From: Fictibacillus sp. FJAT-27399
GTDB taxonomy: Bacteria > Bacillota > Bacilli > Bacillales > Fictibacillaceae
DNA: 64,000 nt
Reading direction: 5' to 3'
NCBI RefSeq assembly: GCF_001510655.1
Contig: NZ_LMVC01000002.1
Coordinates: 1,090,379-1,154,378 of the forward strand
Below, one piece after another: positions 1 to 8,027 of this stretch (within the stretch, counting starts at the first letter, position 1; each line of letters begins with the position of its first letter). A program made the translations under genes and the position numbers. The notes below the pieces were generated by a model. It searched no databases. It worked only from the letters and a program-made list of their open reading frames with translations, and had not been told where the DNA came from.

Positions 1-1
1 G

Positions 2-508
2 GAGGCTTCCTCGATTCCTTTTCCCGGTGCGCTGGTCATTCTGATCTACGGATTTCTGCTGAAGCCAAACCTGGTCGAGAGCTTGCTTCTGGCATTGGCA
101 GTAAGTGCAGTATACACCATATTCAGCTATGTACCTTATATGATAGGTTATAAGCTTGAAAGCAAGATGAAAGAGAAGTTCAACGAGAAGAAAGTAGAGA
201 AAACGAAGAAAGTGTTTAAAAAATACGGAGAGTGGAGCATTGCTCTTTCCCGGCCTTTGGGAATCGGAAATTATGTTTCCTACGCAGCAGGGATGAGCAA
301 GGTCAATCGGTGGAAATTCGGCGGGCTGACCTTTATCGGCATCTTTCCTTTAGCAGTTGCCATGCTGTTTTTAGGCAGGCTGGGGGAAGTCAAGACCGTT
401 AATCATGTGCTGCAGGCTTCACAGTCCTATATTCTTGCAGGGGCAGGAGTCCTGCTGGTTGGTTTTTTACTGTATAAATTCGTTTATAAGAAAAGGACGG
501 CAAGCTAA
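2..508 (+). CDS. DedA family membrane protein (5' end outside window)
   Basis: The frame is open from base 2 to the TAA at 506-508, so only the C-terminal part (about 168 residues) is present and the start lies upstream of the window. The first residues, EASSIPFPGALV, match the conserved DedA (SNARE-associated) re-entrant segment with its E..x.P.PG pattern. A basic cytoplasmic stretch follows, then the conserved region around SRPLGIGNYVSYAAGMSK and two C-terminal membrane segments. DedA proteins are integral membrane proteins linked to undecaprenyl-phosphate or phospholipid recycling; the substrate of this one cannot be read from sequence. It is followed directly by a hairpin terminator, so it ends its transcription unit. 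Confidence 0.8.
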   Translation, partial: EASSIPFPGALVILIYGFLLKPNLVESLLLALAVSAVYTIFSYVPYMIGYKLESKMKEKFNEKKVEKTKKVFKKYGEWSIALSRPLGIGNYVSYAAGMSKVNRWKFGGLTFIGIFPLAVAMLFLGRLGEVKTVNHVLQASQSYILAGAGVLLVGFLLYKFVYKKRTAS

Positions 509-524
509 AATAAGAGACAAATCA

Positions 525-558
525 AAAAAGCGGAAATCTCGAAGGTTTCCGCTTTTTG
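525..558 (+). terminator. Rho-independent terminator after dedA-like gene
   Basis: A 12-bp inverted repeat (AAAAAGCGGAAA with TTTCCGCTTTTT) and a 9-base loop run into a T-rich tail, 17 bases after the stop codon. Confidence 0.85.
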
Positions 559-706
559 ATTTTTGAGATCTTCTATAGCTTTTGCTCTCTTTTCACCTTA
601 TTATTGATATGTGTATTTTCACATATGTTCATCAAGCATTTTCCCTTAAAAATTGTGTAGAATATGTTAAAATGACAAACAGATACGGAAAGAAGGAATG
701 AAGAGG

Positions 707-1258
707 ATGGCGTTGAGATATGCGCTGCTTGGATTGTTGGCCAAGAGCGAGGCAACCGGATATGAACTGAATCAGCAGTTTAAAGAAACGATGATCCACT
801 TCTGGACAGCCCATCATACCCAGATTTATCGGGAACTTGTAAAGATGGAGGAAGAGGAGCTTGTAACCTCGCAAGTGATTCATCAGGTGGACTATCCGGA
901 TAAGAAGGTATATCAAATCGAACCAAAAGGCTATGAGAGGCTGCTGAAATGGCTGCTGAGCAAGGAAATCTCACAGTCGAAACTAAAGGATGACCTGTTA
1001 TTGCGTGTTTCATTGTTTCATCTTATACCTCCAGATACGGCTGTTGCTTTTTTAGAACGGGCCAAAGAGCAGCATTCTTTCGGCCTCGGCTTGATGAAAG
1101 ACTGGAAAGACAGCCATTTTCCTGAAGACAGCTTTCAGCAGGAGGATCTAGGAGAATATTTAACATCGGAATTCGGGAGAAGATACCTGCAAAACTGGAT
1201 TGAATGGTGCGACTGGGCCATTCAGGTCATACAAACCATGAACAGCAAGGAGAAGTGA
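707..1258 (+). CDS. PadR family transcriptional regulator
   Basis: 183 residues. The N-terminus MALRYALLGLLAKSEATGYEL is the typical PadR winged-helix opening, followed by the wing region (QIYRELVKMEEEELV). The second half has the Vir_act_alpha_C/AphA-like helical dimerisation region (residues about 90-180), so this is the long PadR subfamily. An ATG at 698 is in frame, but its Shine-Dalgarno (AAGG, 693-696) would be only 1 base away; 707 gives 10 bases and the family N-terminus. The next gene starts 2 bases after the stop, so the two are probably cotranscribed. PadR proteins usually repress a neighbouring stress or efflux gene; no such target is visible here. Confidence 0.85.
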   Translation: MALRYALLGLLAKSEATGYELNQQFKETMIHFWTAHHTQIYRELVKMEEEELVTSQVIHQVDYPDKKVYQIEPKGYERLLKWLLSKEISQSKLKDDLLLRVSLFHLIPPDTAVAFLERAKEQHSFGLGLMKDWKDSHFPEDSFQQEDLGEYLTSEFGRRYLQNWIEWCDWAIQVIQTMNSKEK

Positions 1259-1260
1259 AT

Positions 1261-1599
1261 ATGAAACTGGAATGGACGGAAAGGGCGATCGAAAAGATAA
1301 AGAGTAAGATGCAGGAAGGAGACAGCGTACTGCTAAAGTATGATACGGAAGGGTGCGGCTGTGTTGTCAGCGGGGTGTCCGCACTCTGGATTGTGGATGA
1401 AGAACCGGAGGGCACGGTCCAGCTTGAAACGAACTTCCTGCCCGTTTATATGGAGAAAACCAAAATGGTATTCTTTGATGAGCAGATGACGATCGATTTT
1501 AAAAAGGAACAGCATACGTTTCAGCTGAAAAGCCCGAACCAGATGCTTAATCCGCATCTGAGACTCGAGAATAAAATCAAAACAGGAAAAGACGCCTAA
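1261..1599 (+). CDS. yqkB: HesB/YadR-like iron-sulfur biosynthesis family protein (YqkB-like)
   Basis: 112 residues, starting at ATG 1261 behind AAGGAG. Upstream in-frame starts would overlap the PadR gene and lack a ribosome site. It resembles the B. subtilis YqkB/YfhF group of Fe-S_biosyn domain proteins, a divergent branch of the A-type carrier fold. Two cysteines in EGCGCVVSG (residues about 38-42) lie in the N-terminal half. The classical C-terminal CxC of IscA/SufA is absent, so Fe-S scaffold activity should not be assumed. Position just upstream of the yqkF-nudF block matches B. subtilis gene order. The stop codon lies within the loop of the terminator. Confidence 0.75.
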   Translation: MKLEWTERAIEKIKSKMQEGDSVLLKYDTEGCGCVVSGVSALWIVDEEPEGTVQLETNFLPVYMEKTKMVFFDEQMTIDFKKEQHTFQLKSPNQMLNPHLRLENKIKTGKDA

Positions 1600-1614
1600 A
1601 AAAGCGTCTTTTTT
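1587..1614 (+). terminator. Terminator overlapping the yqkB stop codon
   Basis: The arms AAAAGACGC (1587-1595) and GCGTCTTTT (1604-1612) flank the TAA stop codon, followed by a T run. The left arm is coding sequence. Confidence 0.85.
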
Positions 1615-1639
1615 TAAATCCAGTGTTTCAATACTGAAA

Positions 1640-1670
1640 AAAGACGCCTAAAAGGGCGTCTTTCCTATTT
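1640..1670 (+). terminator. Second, near-duplicate terminator
   Basis: AAAGACGCC (1640-1648) and GGCGTCTTT (1655-1663), then a T-rich tail. The arms repeat the sequence of the preceding terminator about 52 bases downstream, so the pair looks like a small local duplication. Confidence 0.75.
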
Positions 1671-1691
1671 TTTAGTGCATCAATGATGATG

Positions 1692-1918
1692 AAGGGGCTG
1701 TCCTGAAAGTCGAAAATTGACCTTCAGCAGCTCCTTTTTGGCTTGAAAATCTTCAATGAAAAGTTGATTGAAGTGGAAGGTGCGAGACTCCTGCGGGACT
1801 AGCGTGACAGGTGAGACTCCCGCAGGCGCTAGCGCCAAGAGGCTCACCGCACGCCCCGCGGAAAGCGAGCACCCTGGAACGGAAATCAACAGCTTACAGA
1901 CTTCTTGGACAGCCCCTT
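1692..1918. repeat. Dispersed repeat, copy A (MITE-like, 227 bp)
   Basis: Bounded by terminal inverted repeats AAGGGGCTGTCC and GGACAGCCCCTT. A second copy lies at 41564-41811 and differs by a single C-to-T substitution plus one internal indel of about 21 bases. It encodes no plausible protein. Inside are G+C-rich hairpin segments: a 9-bp pair at 1790-1798/1818-1826 interleaved with a 6-bp pair at 1799-1804/1827-1832. Core words such as GAGACTCCTGCGGG and CCCCGCGGAAAGCGAGC resemble short intergenic repeats common in Bacillaceae genomes (from memory). The right end overlaps the 3' end of the HMG-CoA lyase gene. No clear target-site duplication was seen. Confidence 0.9.
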
Positions 1919-2814
1919 TCATGTTTTGAAAGAAGGTATTGCCTGCTTTGAAGGCTGCGGGAAACAAAAGGAGAGATAAACTCCACAGCCTCAAGGAGAA
2001 GATCGAGCTGGATGCCGGTCGAGATACCCATACGATTCAGCATGTAAACAGTATCTTCTGTTGCCACATTTCCTGTTGCTCCCGGAGCAAACGGACAGCC
2101 GCCAAGCCCCCCTGCGGACGTGTCGAAGCGGTCCACACCTGCCTGAAGGGCAGAAAAGATATTAGCCAGGGCCATGCCGCGTGTGTCATGAAAATGGGCA
2201 GCGATGAGCAGGGCAGAAGGAAGATGATGCTTAAGCAGAGCAAACAAGTCATAAACTTCCTGAGGATTAGCAAGCCCGATCGTATCGGCGACGGAGAGCT
2301 CATCTACTCCCAGATCTGAAAATTCCTCACATAGTTTCAGGACAGCCTGTTCGTCCATTTTTCCTTCATACGGACAATAAAAAGCCGTCGAAATACATGC
2401 CCGCACAAAAAAGCCTTTCCGTTTCAGGTCTCTGATGAGCGGAGTAAGCTCATCCATGCTCTCTCTCGTGCTTTTATTAATATTTTTCCGGTTGAACGTA
2501 TCACTCACACCGACAAAAAAAGCTGCGTTCTTACATCCGGAAGAAAGGAGGCGCTCTACTCCTTTTCCGTTCGGAACGAGCACGATATTTCGAGTGCTGT
2601 CATCGGTGCAATGCTCGATCACTTGTTCAGCATCACCCATCTGCGGCACCCATTTGGGAGAGACGAACGAGGTAAGCTCCATTTCTTGAATTCCCGAAGA
2701 TTTCAGTTTATGAATAAAACGGATCTTGTCTTCCGCCGGCACGAGCTGCTTTTCGTTTTGCAGTCCGTCGCGCGGTCCAACTTCAATGATGGTGACTCTT
2801 TGGGGTAGTTCCAT
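1894..2814 (-). CDS. mvaB: Hydroxymethylglutaryl-CoA lyase, C-terminus rewritten by repeat copy A
   Basis: 306 residues. The enzyme cleaves HMG-CoA to acetyl-CoA and acetoacetate, the last step of leucine catabolism. Visible hallmarks are VGPRDGLQNE with Arg15/Asp16, TSFVSPKWVPQM, the metal-binding AAHFHDTRG (His207, His209) and the signature GGLGGCPFA with catalytic Cys240. The start ATG at 2814 has AGGAGGAG in front. The gene diverges from the thiolase/CoA-transferase operon, whose substrate is acetoacetate, so they form one pathway. The last 7-8 residues and the TAA stop are read from the inverted-repeat end of the dispersed repeat (1894-1920). The family normally ends shortly after the position where the repeat begins, so activity is probably kept. 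Confidence 0.92.
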   Translation of the reverse strand: MELPQRVTIIEVGPRDGLQNEKQLVPAEDKIRFIHKLKSSGIQEMELTSFVSPKWVPQMGDAEQVIEHCTDDSTRNIVLVPNGKGVERLLSSGCKNAAFFVGVSDTFNRKNINKSTRESMDELTPLIRDLKRKGFFVRACISTAFYCPYEGKMDEQAVLKLCEEFSDLGVDELSVADTIGLANPQEVYDLFALLKHHLPSALLIAAHFHDTRGMALANIFSALQAGVDRFDTSAGGLGGCPFAPGATGNVATEDTVYMLNRMGISTGIQLDLLLEAVEFISPFVSRSLQSRQYLLSKHERGCPRSL

Positions 2815-2954
2815 AGCTCCTCCTAGTCATTGCGTTATGTATGAAATCTTTCCTTTATTTTACGTTTTACCTCCTTAAGTTGCAATACGGAGCAGGGAAT
2901 TATGGTATGATAATAAGGAATATTCAGAAAAAAATACGGGAGTGAGAAGAAATT

Positions 2955-4151
2955 ATGGCACTACAAGATGCAGTGATTGTAAGCGCTGTCAGAACACCGA
3001 TTGGCAGCTTCCTGGGAAGTTTGAAGGATATCCCCGCCACAGAGCTGGGAGCCATTGTAATTAAAGAAGCACTGTCGCGTGCAGGCGTTTCAGCGGATGA
3101 AGTGAGTGAAGTGATCATGGGGAATGTTCTTCAGGCAGGATTGGGCCAGAACCCGGCACGCCAGGCGGCCATGAAAGCGGGACTGCCGCAGAGGGTTTCC
3201 AGCATGACGATCAACAAGGTCTGCGGTTCCGGACTGAAGGCTCTTCATTTAGCCAGCCAGGCGGTCATGCTCGGAGAAGCGGAAGTGGTCGTATGCGGCG
3301 GAATGGAAAATATGAGTGCGGCGCCATATCTTTTGAACGAAGCAAGAAACGGGTTGCGCATGGGAGATGGCAAGCTGGTTGATTCCATGGTTCATGACGG
3401 ATTATGGTGTGCCTTTAATGATTACCATATGGGAATTACGGCTGAGAATCTCTGTGACGCCTATGGCTTGACCCGCCAGGAGATGGATGAGTTTGCAGCA
3501 GACAGCCAGCAGAAATGTGAAAGAGCCATGGAGAATGGCAAATTTTCGGATGAGATCGTAACGGTTGAGATTCCGCAAAGAAAAGGAGATCCACTGCTGT
3601 TCTCAGAGGATGAATATCCGAAGAAAGGGACGACAGCTGAAAAGCTAGGAAAGCTGAGACCGGCATTTAAAAAGGACGGCACAGTAACAGCAGGAAATGC
3701 TTCAGGCATAAATGACGGCGCAGCTGCTCTTGTTGTTGTATCCAGAAAAAAAGCAGAAGAACTTGGCCTGACACCTCTCGCAAGAATTGTAGCCAATGCA
3801 AGTGCAGGTGTTGATCCAAGCATAATGGGAATCGGCCCGGTAGATGCCACGAAAAAAGTGCTCGAAAAGTCAGGGATAACGCTTGAAGATATCGATTTGA
3901 TCGAAGCGAACGAAGCGTTTGCGGCACAGTCGCTTGCTGTAGGAAAAGAGCTTCAGTTCTCAGATGAAAAATTGAATGTCAACGGAGGCGCAATCGCCCT
4001 TGGCCATCCGATCGGAGCAAGCGGCGCGAGAATCCTTGTGACCCTTCTGCACGAGATGAGAAGAAGAGAGAACCGGTACGGGCTTGCTACCCTTTGCATC
4101 GGCGGCGGCCAGGGAGTAGCTACAATCGTAGAAAATGAAAAGTGGCAATAA
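2955..4151 (+). CDS. Acetyl-CoA C-acetyltransferase (thiolase)
   Basis: 398 residues, full length for a type II thiolase. Nucleophilic Cys90 lies in [12 protein letters not shown], with His351 in [14 protein letters not shown] and Cys381 in CIGGGQG forming the rest of the active site. It condenses two acetyl-CoA, or in the degradative direction cleaves acetoacetyl-CoA with CoA. It opens a four-gene operon (thiolase, CoA-transferase A and B, second thiolase) with short spacers. In this context the likely role is degradative: CoA is transferred to acetoacetate and the acetoacetyl-CoA is split. Specificity for chain length cannot be set from sequence. Start ATG 2955 is preceded by a GGGAGTGAG-type ribosome site. 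Confidence 0.93.
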   Translation: MALQDAVIVSAVRTPIGSFLGSLKDIPATELGAIVIKEALSRAGVSADEVSEVIMGNVLQAGLGQNPARQAAMKAGLPQRVSSMTINKVCGSGLKALHLASQAVMLGEAEVVVCGGMENMSAAPYLLNEARNGLRMGDGKLVDSMVHDGLWCAFNDYHMGITAENLCDAYGLTRQEMDEFAADSQQKCERAMENGKFSDEIVTVEIPQRKGDPLLFSEDEYPKKGTTAEKLGKLRPAFKKDGTVTAGNASGINDGAAALVVVSRKKAEELGLTPLARIVANASAGVDPSIMGIGPVDATKKVLEKSGITLEDIDLIEANEAFAAQSLAVGKELQFSDEKLNVNGGAIALGHPIGASGARILVTLLHEMRRRENRYGLATLCIGGGQGVATIVENEKWQ

Positions 4152-4163
4152 GGGGGGAGCAGA

Positions 4164-4853
4164 ATGAAATCTATAGAAACCAGTGCACTGCATGCGATTG
4201 AAGAGATTAAGGACGGATCAACGCTGATGGTCGGCGGATTCGGTCTCGTTGGAATTCCTGAAAAATTGATTCTGGCGCTCGTTGAAAAGGGGACGAAGGA
4301 TTTAACCGTCATCTCCAATAACTGCGGCGTGGATGATTGGGGGCTTGGCTTGCTCCTGAAGAACAAGCAGATTAGAAAAATGGTAGGTTCCTATGTGGGA
4401 GAAAACAAGGAGTTTGAGAGACAGGTGCTCTCCGGCGAAATTGAAGTCGAGCTGATTCCGCAAGGGACGCTTGCTGAACGGATCCGCGCGGGGGGTGCAG
4501 GCATTCCCGCCTTTTACACACCAGCCGGAGTCGGTACACCGATCGCAGAAGGCAAAGAAGTCCGCACATTTAATGGGAAAGAGTACCTTTTAGAAAAAGG
4601 GCTGACCGCTGACTACAGCCTGATCCGTGCTGCGCATGGAGACAAGGCAGGAAACTTGATCTACAACAAAACAGCAAGAAATTTTAACCCTATGATCGCA
4701 GCGGCAGGCAAAGTAACCATTGCAGAAGTGGAAGAGCTGCATGAAATAGGAGAATTGGACGCAGACCGTATTCATACACCGGGAATTTACGTACAGAAGA
4801 TGATCGTCGCACAGCAGGAAAAGCGCATCGAGCGACTGACCGTTCAATCATAA
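4164..4853 (+). CDS. scoA: 3-oxoacid CoA-transferase subunit A
   Basis: 229 residues. It has the alpha-subunit CoA-binding motif [13 protein letters not shown], and the region [16 protein letters not shown] typical of ScoA/AtoD. With subunit B it moves CoA from succinyl-CoA (or acetyl-CoA) to acetoacetate. It starts 12 bases after the thiolase stop behind AAGGGGGGAG and is followed 22 bases later by the B subunit. Whether the donor is succinyl-CoA (Sco) or acetyl-CoA (Ato) cannot be told from sequence. Confidence 0.93.
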   Translation: MKSIETSALHAIEEIKDGSTLMVGGFGLVGIPEKLILALVEKGTKDLTVISNNCGVDDWGLGLLLKNKQIRKMVGSYVGENKEFERQVLSGEIEVELIPQGTLAERIRAGGAGIPAFYTPAGVGTPIAEGKEVRTFNGKEYLLEKGLTADYSLIRAAHGDKAGNLIYNKTARNFNPMIAAAGKVTIAEVEELHEIGELDADRIHTPGIYVQKMIVAQQEKRIERLTVQS

Positions 4854-4875
4854 GCAGAGAAAGCGGGGAATGGCG

Positions 4876-5529
4876 ATGAATACTAGAGAAAAAATCGCAA
4901 GAAGAGCAGAAAAAGAGATTGAGAACGGATTCTACGTCAATCTTGGCATTGGAATGCCTACCATGGTTGCGAATTACATAAGTGAAAACAAGAGCGTTGT
5001 CCTGCAGTCCGAAAACGGCCTGCTCGGAATCGGTCCGTACCCGAGGGAATCTGACGTAGATCCGGACTTGATCAATGCAGGGAAAGAAACGGTTACGGCC
5101 ATTAAGGGAGCATCTTACTTTGACAGTGCCGAATCGTTTGCCATGATCAGGGGCGGCCATGTTGACATCGCCATTCTTGGCGGGATGGAAGTTTCAGAGA
5201 ATGGTGATCTGGCCAACTGGATGATTCCGGGCAAAATGATCAAAGGCATGGGCGGTGCGATGGATCTCGTCCATGGCGCAAAAAAAATCATCGTGATCAT
5301 GGAGCATGTGAATAAAAGCGGCCAAAGCAAGATCTTGAAGAACTGCAGCCTGCCGTTAACAGGAAAAGGTGTCGTACACCGCATTATTACAGACAGGGCC
5401 GTTCTAGATGTGACAGAACAGGGTCTTAAGCTGGCAGAGGTAGCTGCGGGTTATACCGTTGAGGACATTCAAGCATGCACGGACCCTGATTTGATCATTG
5501 ATGAAAATGTAAAAACGGACGCTTACTAA
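4876..5529 (+). CDS. scoB: 3-oxoacid CoA-transferase subunit B
   Basis: 217 residues. The catalytic glutamate is Glu46 in the conserved SENGLLG motif; [14 protein letters not shown] and the later [14 protein letters not shown] are also typical. The enzyme forms a gamma-glutamyl-CoA thioester intermediate. ATG 4870 is in frame, but the GGGG ribosome site would sit almost against it; ATG 4876 has about 7 bases and gives the family start [15 protein letters not shown]. It is the partner of the gene just upstream. Confidence 0.93.
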   Translation: MNTREKIARRAEKEIENGFYVNLGIGMPTMVANYISENKSVVLQSENGLLGIGPYPRESDVDPDLINAGKETVTAIKGASYFDSAESFAMIRGGHVDIAILGGMEVSENGDLANWMIPGKMIKGMGGAMDLVHGAKKIIVIMEHVNKSGQSKILKNCSLPLTGKGVVHRIITDRAVLDVTEQGLKLAEVAAGYTVEDIQACTDPDLIIDENVKTDAY

Positions 5530-5556
5530 CAGTTAAAACAAACGGGGAGGAAGATG

Positions 5557-6738
5557 ATGAGTTCAGTCTATGTGGTGGAAGGGGCGAGGACACCCTTCGG
5601 GAGCTTTGGTAAATCATTAAAAAATATCTCATCCTTGCAGCTTGGAACAATAACCGCCCATGAAGCGCTTCAGCGTGCAAAAGTCAATCCTGAAGAAATA
5701 GGAGAAGTGGTGTACGGAAATGTGATTCATTCGAGCATTGATGCGGCTTACGCAGCAAGGCATATCGCACTAAGGTCGGATATTCCTGAAACGGTGCCGG
5801 CGATGCTAGTTAACCGGTTATGCGGTTCCGGCCTTCAGGCGGTGATCAGCAGTGCGCTTTCCATCCAAACCGGAGACGCACAGCTGGCGTTATGCGGAGG
5901 GATTGAGAACATGTCCATGAGCCCTCATTCGACCTTTAACCAGCGCTTTCAGGGACAGAAATTTGGAAACCTCCAGCTTGAAGATATGCTTCTTCACACC
6001 TTAACAGATCAGTATATCGGGTGCGGAATGGGGATTACCGCTGAAAACCTGGCAGAGATGTACGGTATAACAAGAGAAGAACAGGATCAATATGCGCTTT
6101 TGAGCCACCAAAGAGCCGCAAGAGCGATTAGCAGCAGCCGTTTTGCTGAAGAGATCATTGCGGTTGCAGTTGATGAAAAGAGGAAGCAGCAGCTGGAAAC
6201 GGACGAACTCGTCAAACCCGACTCCACTCTGGAACAGCTTTTAGCACTGAGACCGTCGTTTAAAAAAGACGGAACCGTAACAGCAGGAAATTCAAGCGGG
6301 ATCAATGATGGTGCTGTATCTCTTATTCTGGCAGGAGAGGAAAGCGTCCAGAACAAACGAGTTAAACCGATGTCGAAAATTGTGTCATGGGCAGTCTGCG
6401 GGGTTGATCCAAAGATTATGGGAATCGGCCCAGTTCCTGCCGCACAAAAGGCATTGGCCAAAGCAAACCTGACGATTGGAGACATGGACCTGGTTGAAGT
6501 AAACGAAGCGTTTGCTTCACAGTATCTGGCGGTTGAGAAAGAATTGGGGCTAGATCGGGAAAAAACCAATGTCAACGGCGGAGCGATTGCACTCGGCCAT
6601 CCAGTGGGAGCAAGCGGAGCAAGGCTCTTGCTTTCTTTATCTTATGAACTCCGGAACCGGGGCGGTAAGTATGGTTTAGCGAGCCTGTGCATCGGCGGAG
6701 GCCAGGGAATTGCCATGATTATAGAGAACGTTTCATAA
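5557..6738 (+). CDS. Second thiolase of the acetoacetate operon
   Basis: 393 residues. The type II thiolase active site is intact: Cys89 in NRLCGSGLQAV, His348 in [14 protein letters not shown] and Cys378 in CIGGGQG. The protein is similar to but clearly diverged from the thiolase at 2955-4151, so this is not a recent duplication; the two may differ in chain-length preference. Two ATG codons stand in tandem at 5554 and 5557; GGGGAGG at 5544-5550 favours 5557. It is the last gene of the operon, followed by a strong hairpin shared with the convergent aldo/keto reductase. Confidence 0.9.
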   Translation: MSSVYVVEGARTPFGSFGKSLKNISSLQLGTITAHEALQRAKVNPEEIGEVVYGNVIHSSIDAAYAARHIALRSDIPETVPAMLVNRLCGSGLQAVISSALSIQTGDAQLALCGGIENMSMSPHSTFNQRFQGQKFGNLQLEDMLLHTLTDQYIGCGMGITAENLAEMYGITREEQDQYALLSHQRAARAISSSRFAEEIIAVAVDEKRKQQLETDELVKPDSTLEQLLALRPSFKKDGTVTAGNSSGINDGAVSLILAGEESVQNKRVKPMSKIVSWAVCGVDPKIMGIGPVPAAQKALAKANLTIGDMDLVEVNEAFASQYLAVEKELGLDREKTNVNGGAIALGHPVGASGARLLLSLSYELRNRGGKYGLASLCIGGGQGIAMIIENVS

Positions 6739-6740
6739 AT

Positions 6741-6785
6741 AAAAGCTTCACGGCCGCCCATGATGACAGCCGTGAAGCTTTTTCA
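6741..6785. terminator. Bidirectional terminator between thiolase and aldo/keto reductase
   Basis: A 13-bp stem, AAAAGCTTCACGG with CCGTGAAGCTTTT, has T runs on both strands. It serves both convergent genes. Confidence 0.9.
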
Positions 6786-6787
6786 TT

Positions 6788-7705
6788 TTATCTTCTATGC
6801 TGTTCATAGACGTTCTTTTTAGACAACGAACGGACGGCGCTAACCTCATCGGAAGCCAGTTCATGCATAGTGCTGGCACCGATATTGGAAAGAAGCTGTT
6901 CCACAGAACTCGCGCCTGGAATAGCCGAAGCGACGGCAGGGTGATGAAGAGCATAACGGATCGCAGTCTGGCTCAAACGGTTTTCACTTCCAAATTCGCT
7001 GTGCAAGTGTTTGACGAGTTCCTGGATCTCCTTTCCTTCATAATCCAAGTACTGATCGCTTTCGTTGCGCTGCAGCGCTCGTTTAGAGAGCCAGCCTTTC
7101 GCAACAGGTCCGCGTGCGATCACGCTGATGTTTTTATCATGAAGAAAATCAAGCATCTCTTCCTCCGGGCGACGGTCAAGAATGCTGTACTGCATCATGA
7201 CACTCACGATGTCTGAATGTTCCGCATAATACGATATCACGTTTGGTCTGATCGAAGAGATACCATATTCCCGGATGTGGCCCTCCTTTTTCAGTTCATC
7301 GAAGGCGGCGATGGTTTCATCCATATTGTCTTCAATGGTTCCCCCATGGAGCTGATATAAGTCGATGTAGTCCGTCTGCAGGCGGTGGAGGCTGTCTTTT
7401 ACCGCTGTTTTTATGTATGTCTTTGATGGATCCCAGTCCCAGCCCTCTTTACCCGCGGTCCAGCGGTTGCCAACTTTAGTGGAGAGAACGATCTTGTCTC
7501 TGAAAGGCTTTACGCTTTTTCCTACAAATTCTTCATTCCAGCCGAAGTGATAAAGGTCAGCGGTGTCGAAAAAAGTGACGCCTTCGTCATACGCTCTTTG
7601 AATCATTTCTCTTCCTTCTGTTTCATTACCAGGCTCAATGGACATGCAGCCGAGCCCGATTTCGCTTACAAACAAATCAGAGGCTCCAAGTTTATTCTGC
7701 TTCAT
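6788..7705 (-). CDS. yqkF: Aldo/keto reductase (YqkF-like)
   Basis: 305 residues, (beta/alpha)8 NADPH-dependent reductase. Catalytic tetrad elements are visible: Asp in FFDTADLYHFGWNE (with the Tyr), Lys in VLSTKVGNRW and His in YQLHGGTIED. The NADP-binding end contains AIPGASSVEQL. The start is ATG 7705 with AAGGAG 9 bases upstream. Position next to mciZ and nudF matches B. subtilis yqkF. The physiological carbonyl substrate is unknown. Confidence 0.88.
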   Translation of the reverse strand: MKQNKLGASDLFVSEIGLGCMSIEPGNETEGREMIQRAYDEGVTFFDTADLYHFGWNEEFVGKSVKPFRDKIVLSTKVGNRWTAGKEGWDWDPSKTYIKTAVKDSLHRLQTDYIDLYQLHGGTIEDNMDETIAAFDELKKEGHIREYGISSIRPNVISYYAEHSDIVSVMMQYSILDRRPEEEMLDFLHDKNISVIARGPVAKGWLSKRALQRNESDQYLDYEGKEIQELVKHLHSEFGSENRLSQTAIRYALHHPAVASAIPGASSVEQLLSNIGASTMHELASDEVSAVRSLSKKNVYEQHRR

Positions 7706-7761
7706 GGGAAAATCATCTCCTTGTTTGAGTGAATTACAAAAAGAGTAGCATGAAAACAGGC

Positions 7762-7787
7762 AAAAAAAAACCTTCCAGCCTGGAAGG
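7762..7787 (-). terminator. Terminator of mciZ
   Basis: On the minus strand the stem CCTTCCA/TGGAAGG with a 3-base loop is followed by nine T, three bases after the mciZ stop. Confidence 0.8.
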
Positions 7788-7789
7788 GG

Positions 7790-7927
7790 TCAGCGTTTAT
7801 GTCCTGGGGAGGAAGTGATCCACTCCTTTACAGTGGAATGCTGCTTCATATAGTGCTTGAGCATATATTTAATCTGCCAAGCTTTTCCTACCAATGTTAC
7901 ACCATTATGCTGGATATACACTTTCAC
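7790..7927 (-). CDS. mciZ: MciZ, mother-cell inhibitor of FtsZ (45-residue peptide)
   Basis: A short minus-strand gene with a GTG start at 7927 behind GAGGAGG. The peptide begins MKVYIQHNGVTLVGKAWQI and continues with KYMLKHY, then VKEWI. This lines up with B. subtilis MciZ (a 40-residue peptide between yqkF and nudF) at GV-LVGKAW-I, LK-Y and VK-WI. MciZ caps FtsZ filaments in the mother cell during sporulation and blocks Z-ring formation. The location between yqkF and nudF is the same. Compared with my memory of the B. subtilis peptide, the C-terminus carries a few extra residues (SSPGHKR). Confidence 0.88.
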   Translation of the reverse strand: MKVYIQHNGVTLVGKAWQIKYMLKHYMKQHSTVKEWITSSPGHKR

Positions 7928-8027
7928 GGGTTTCCTCCTCAATATGGCGTTATCTTGTTCATCATTACCGGCTTATGATAGACTTTATGTAGCCAAATAA
8001 GATATAGAACCAGGAGTGAGACAAGCA

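Noticed and set aside
1680-1994. Open frame of 104 codons on the minus strand over repeat copy A
   Set aside because: It runs through the non-coding repeat and into the lyase gene in another frame; no ribosome site and no protein-like composition. A similar frame occurs over copy B for the same reason.
4164-5529. Possible fusion or frameshift between scoA and scoB
   Set aside because: Each has its own ribosome site and complete family length, with a 22-base gap, as is normal for two-subunit CoA transferases.
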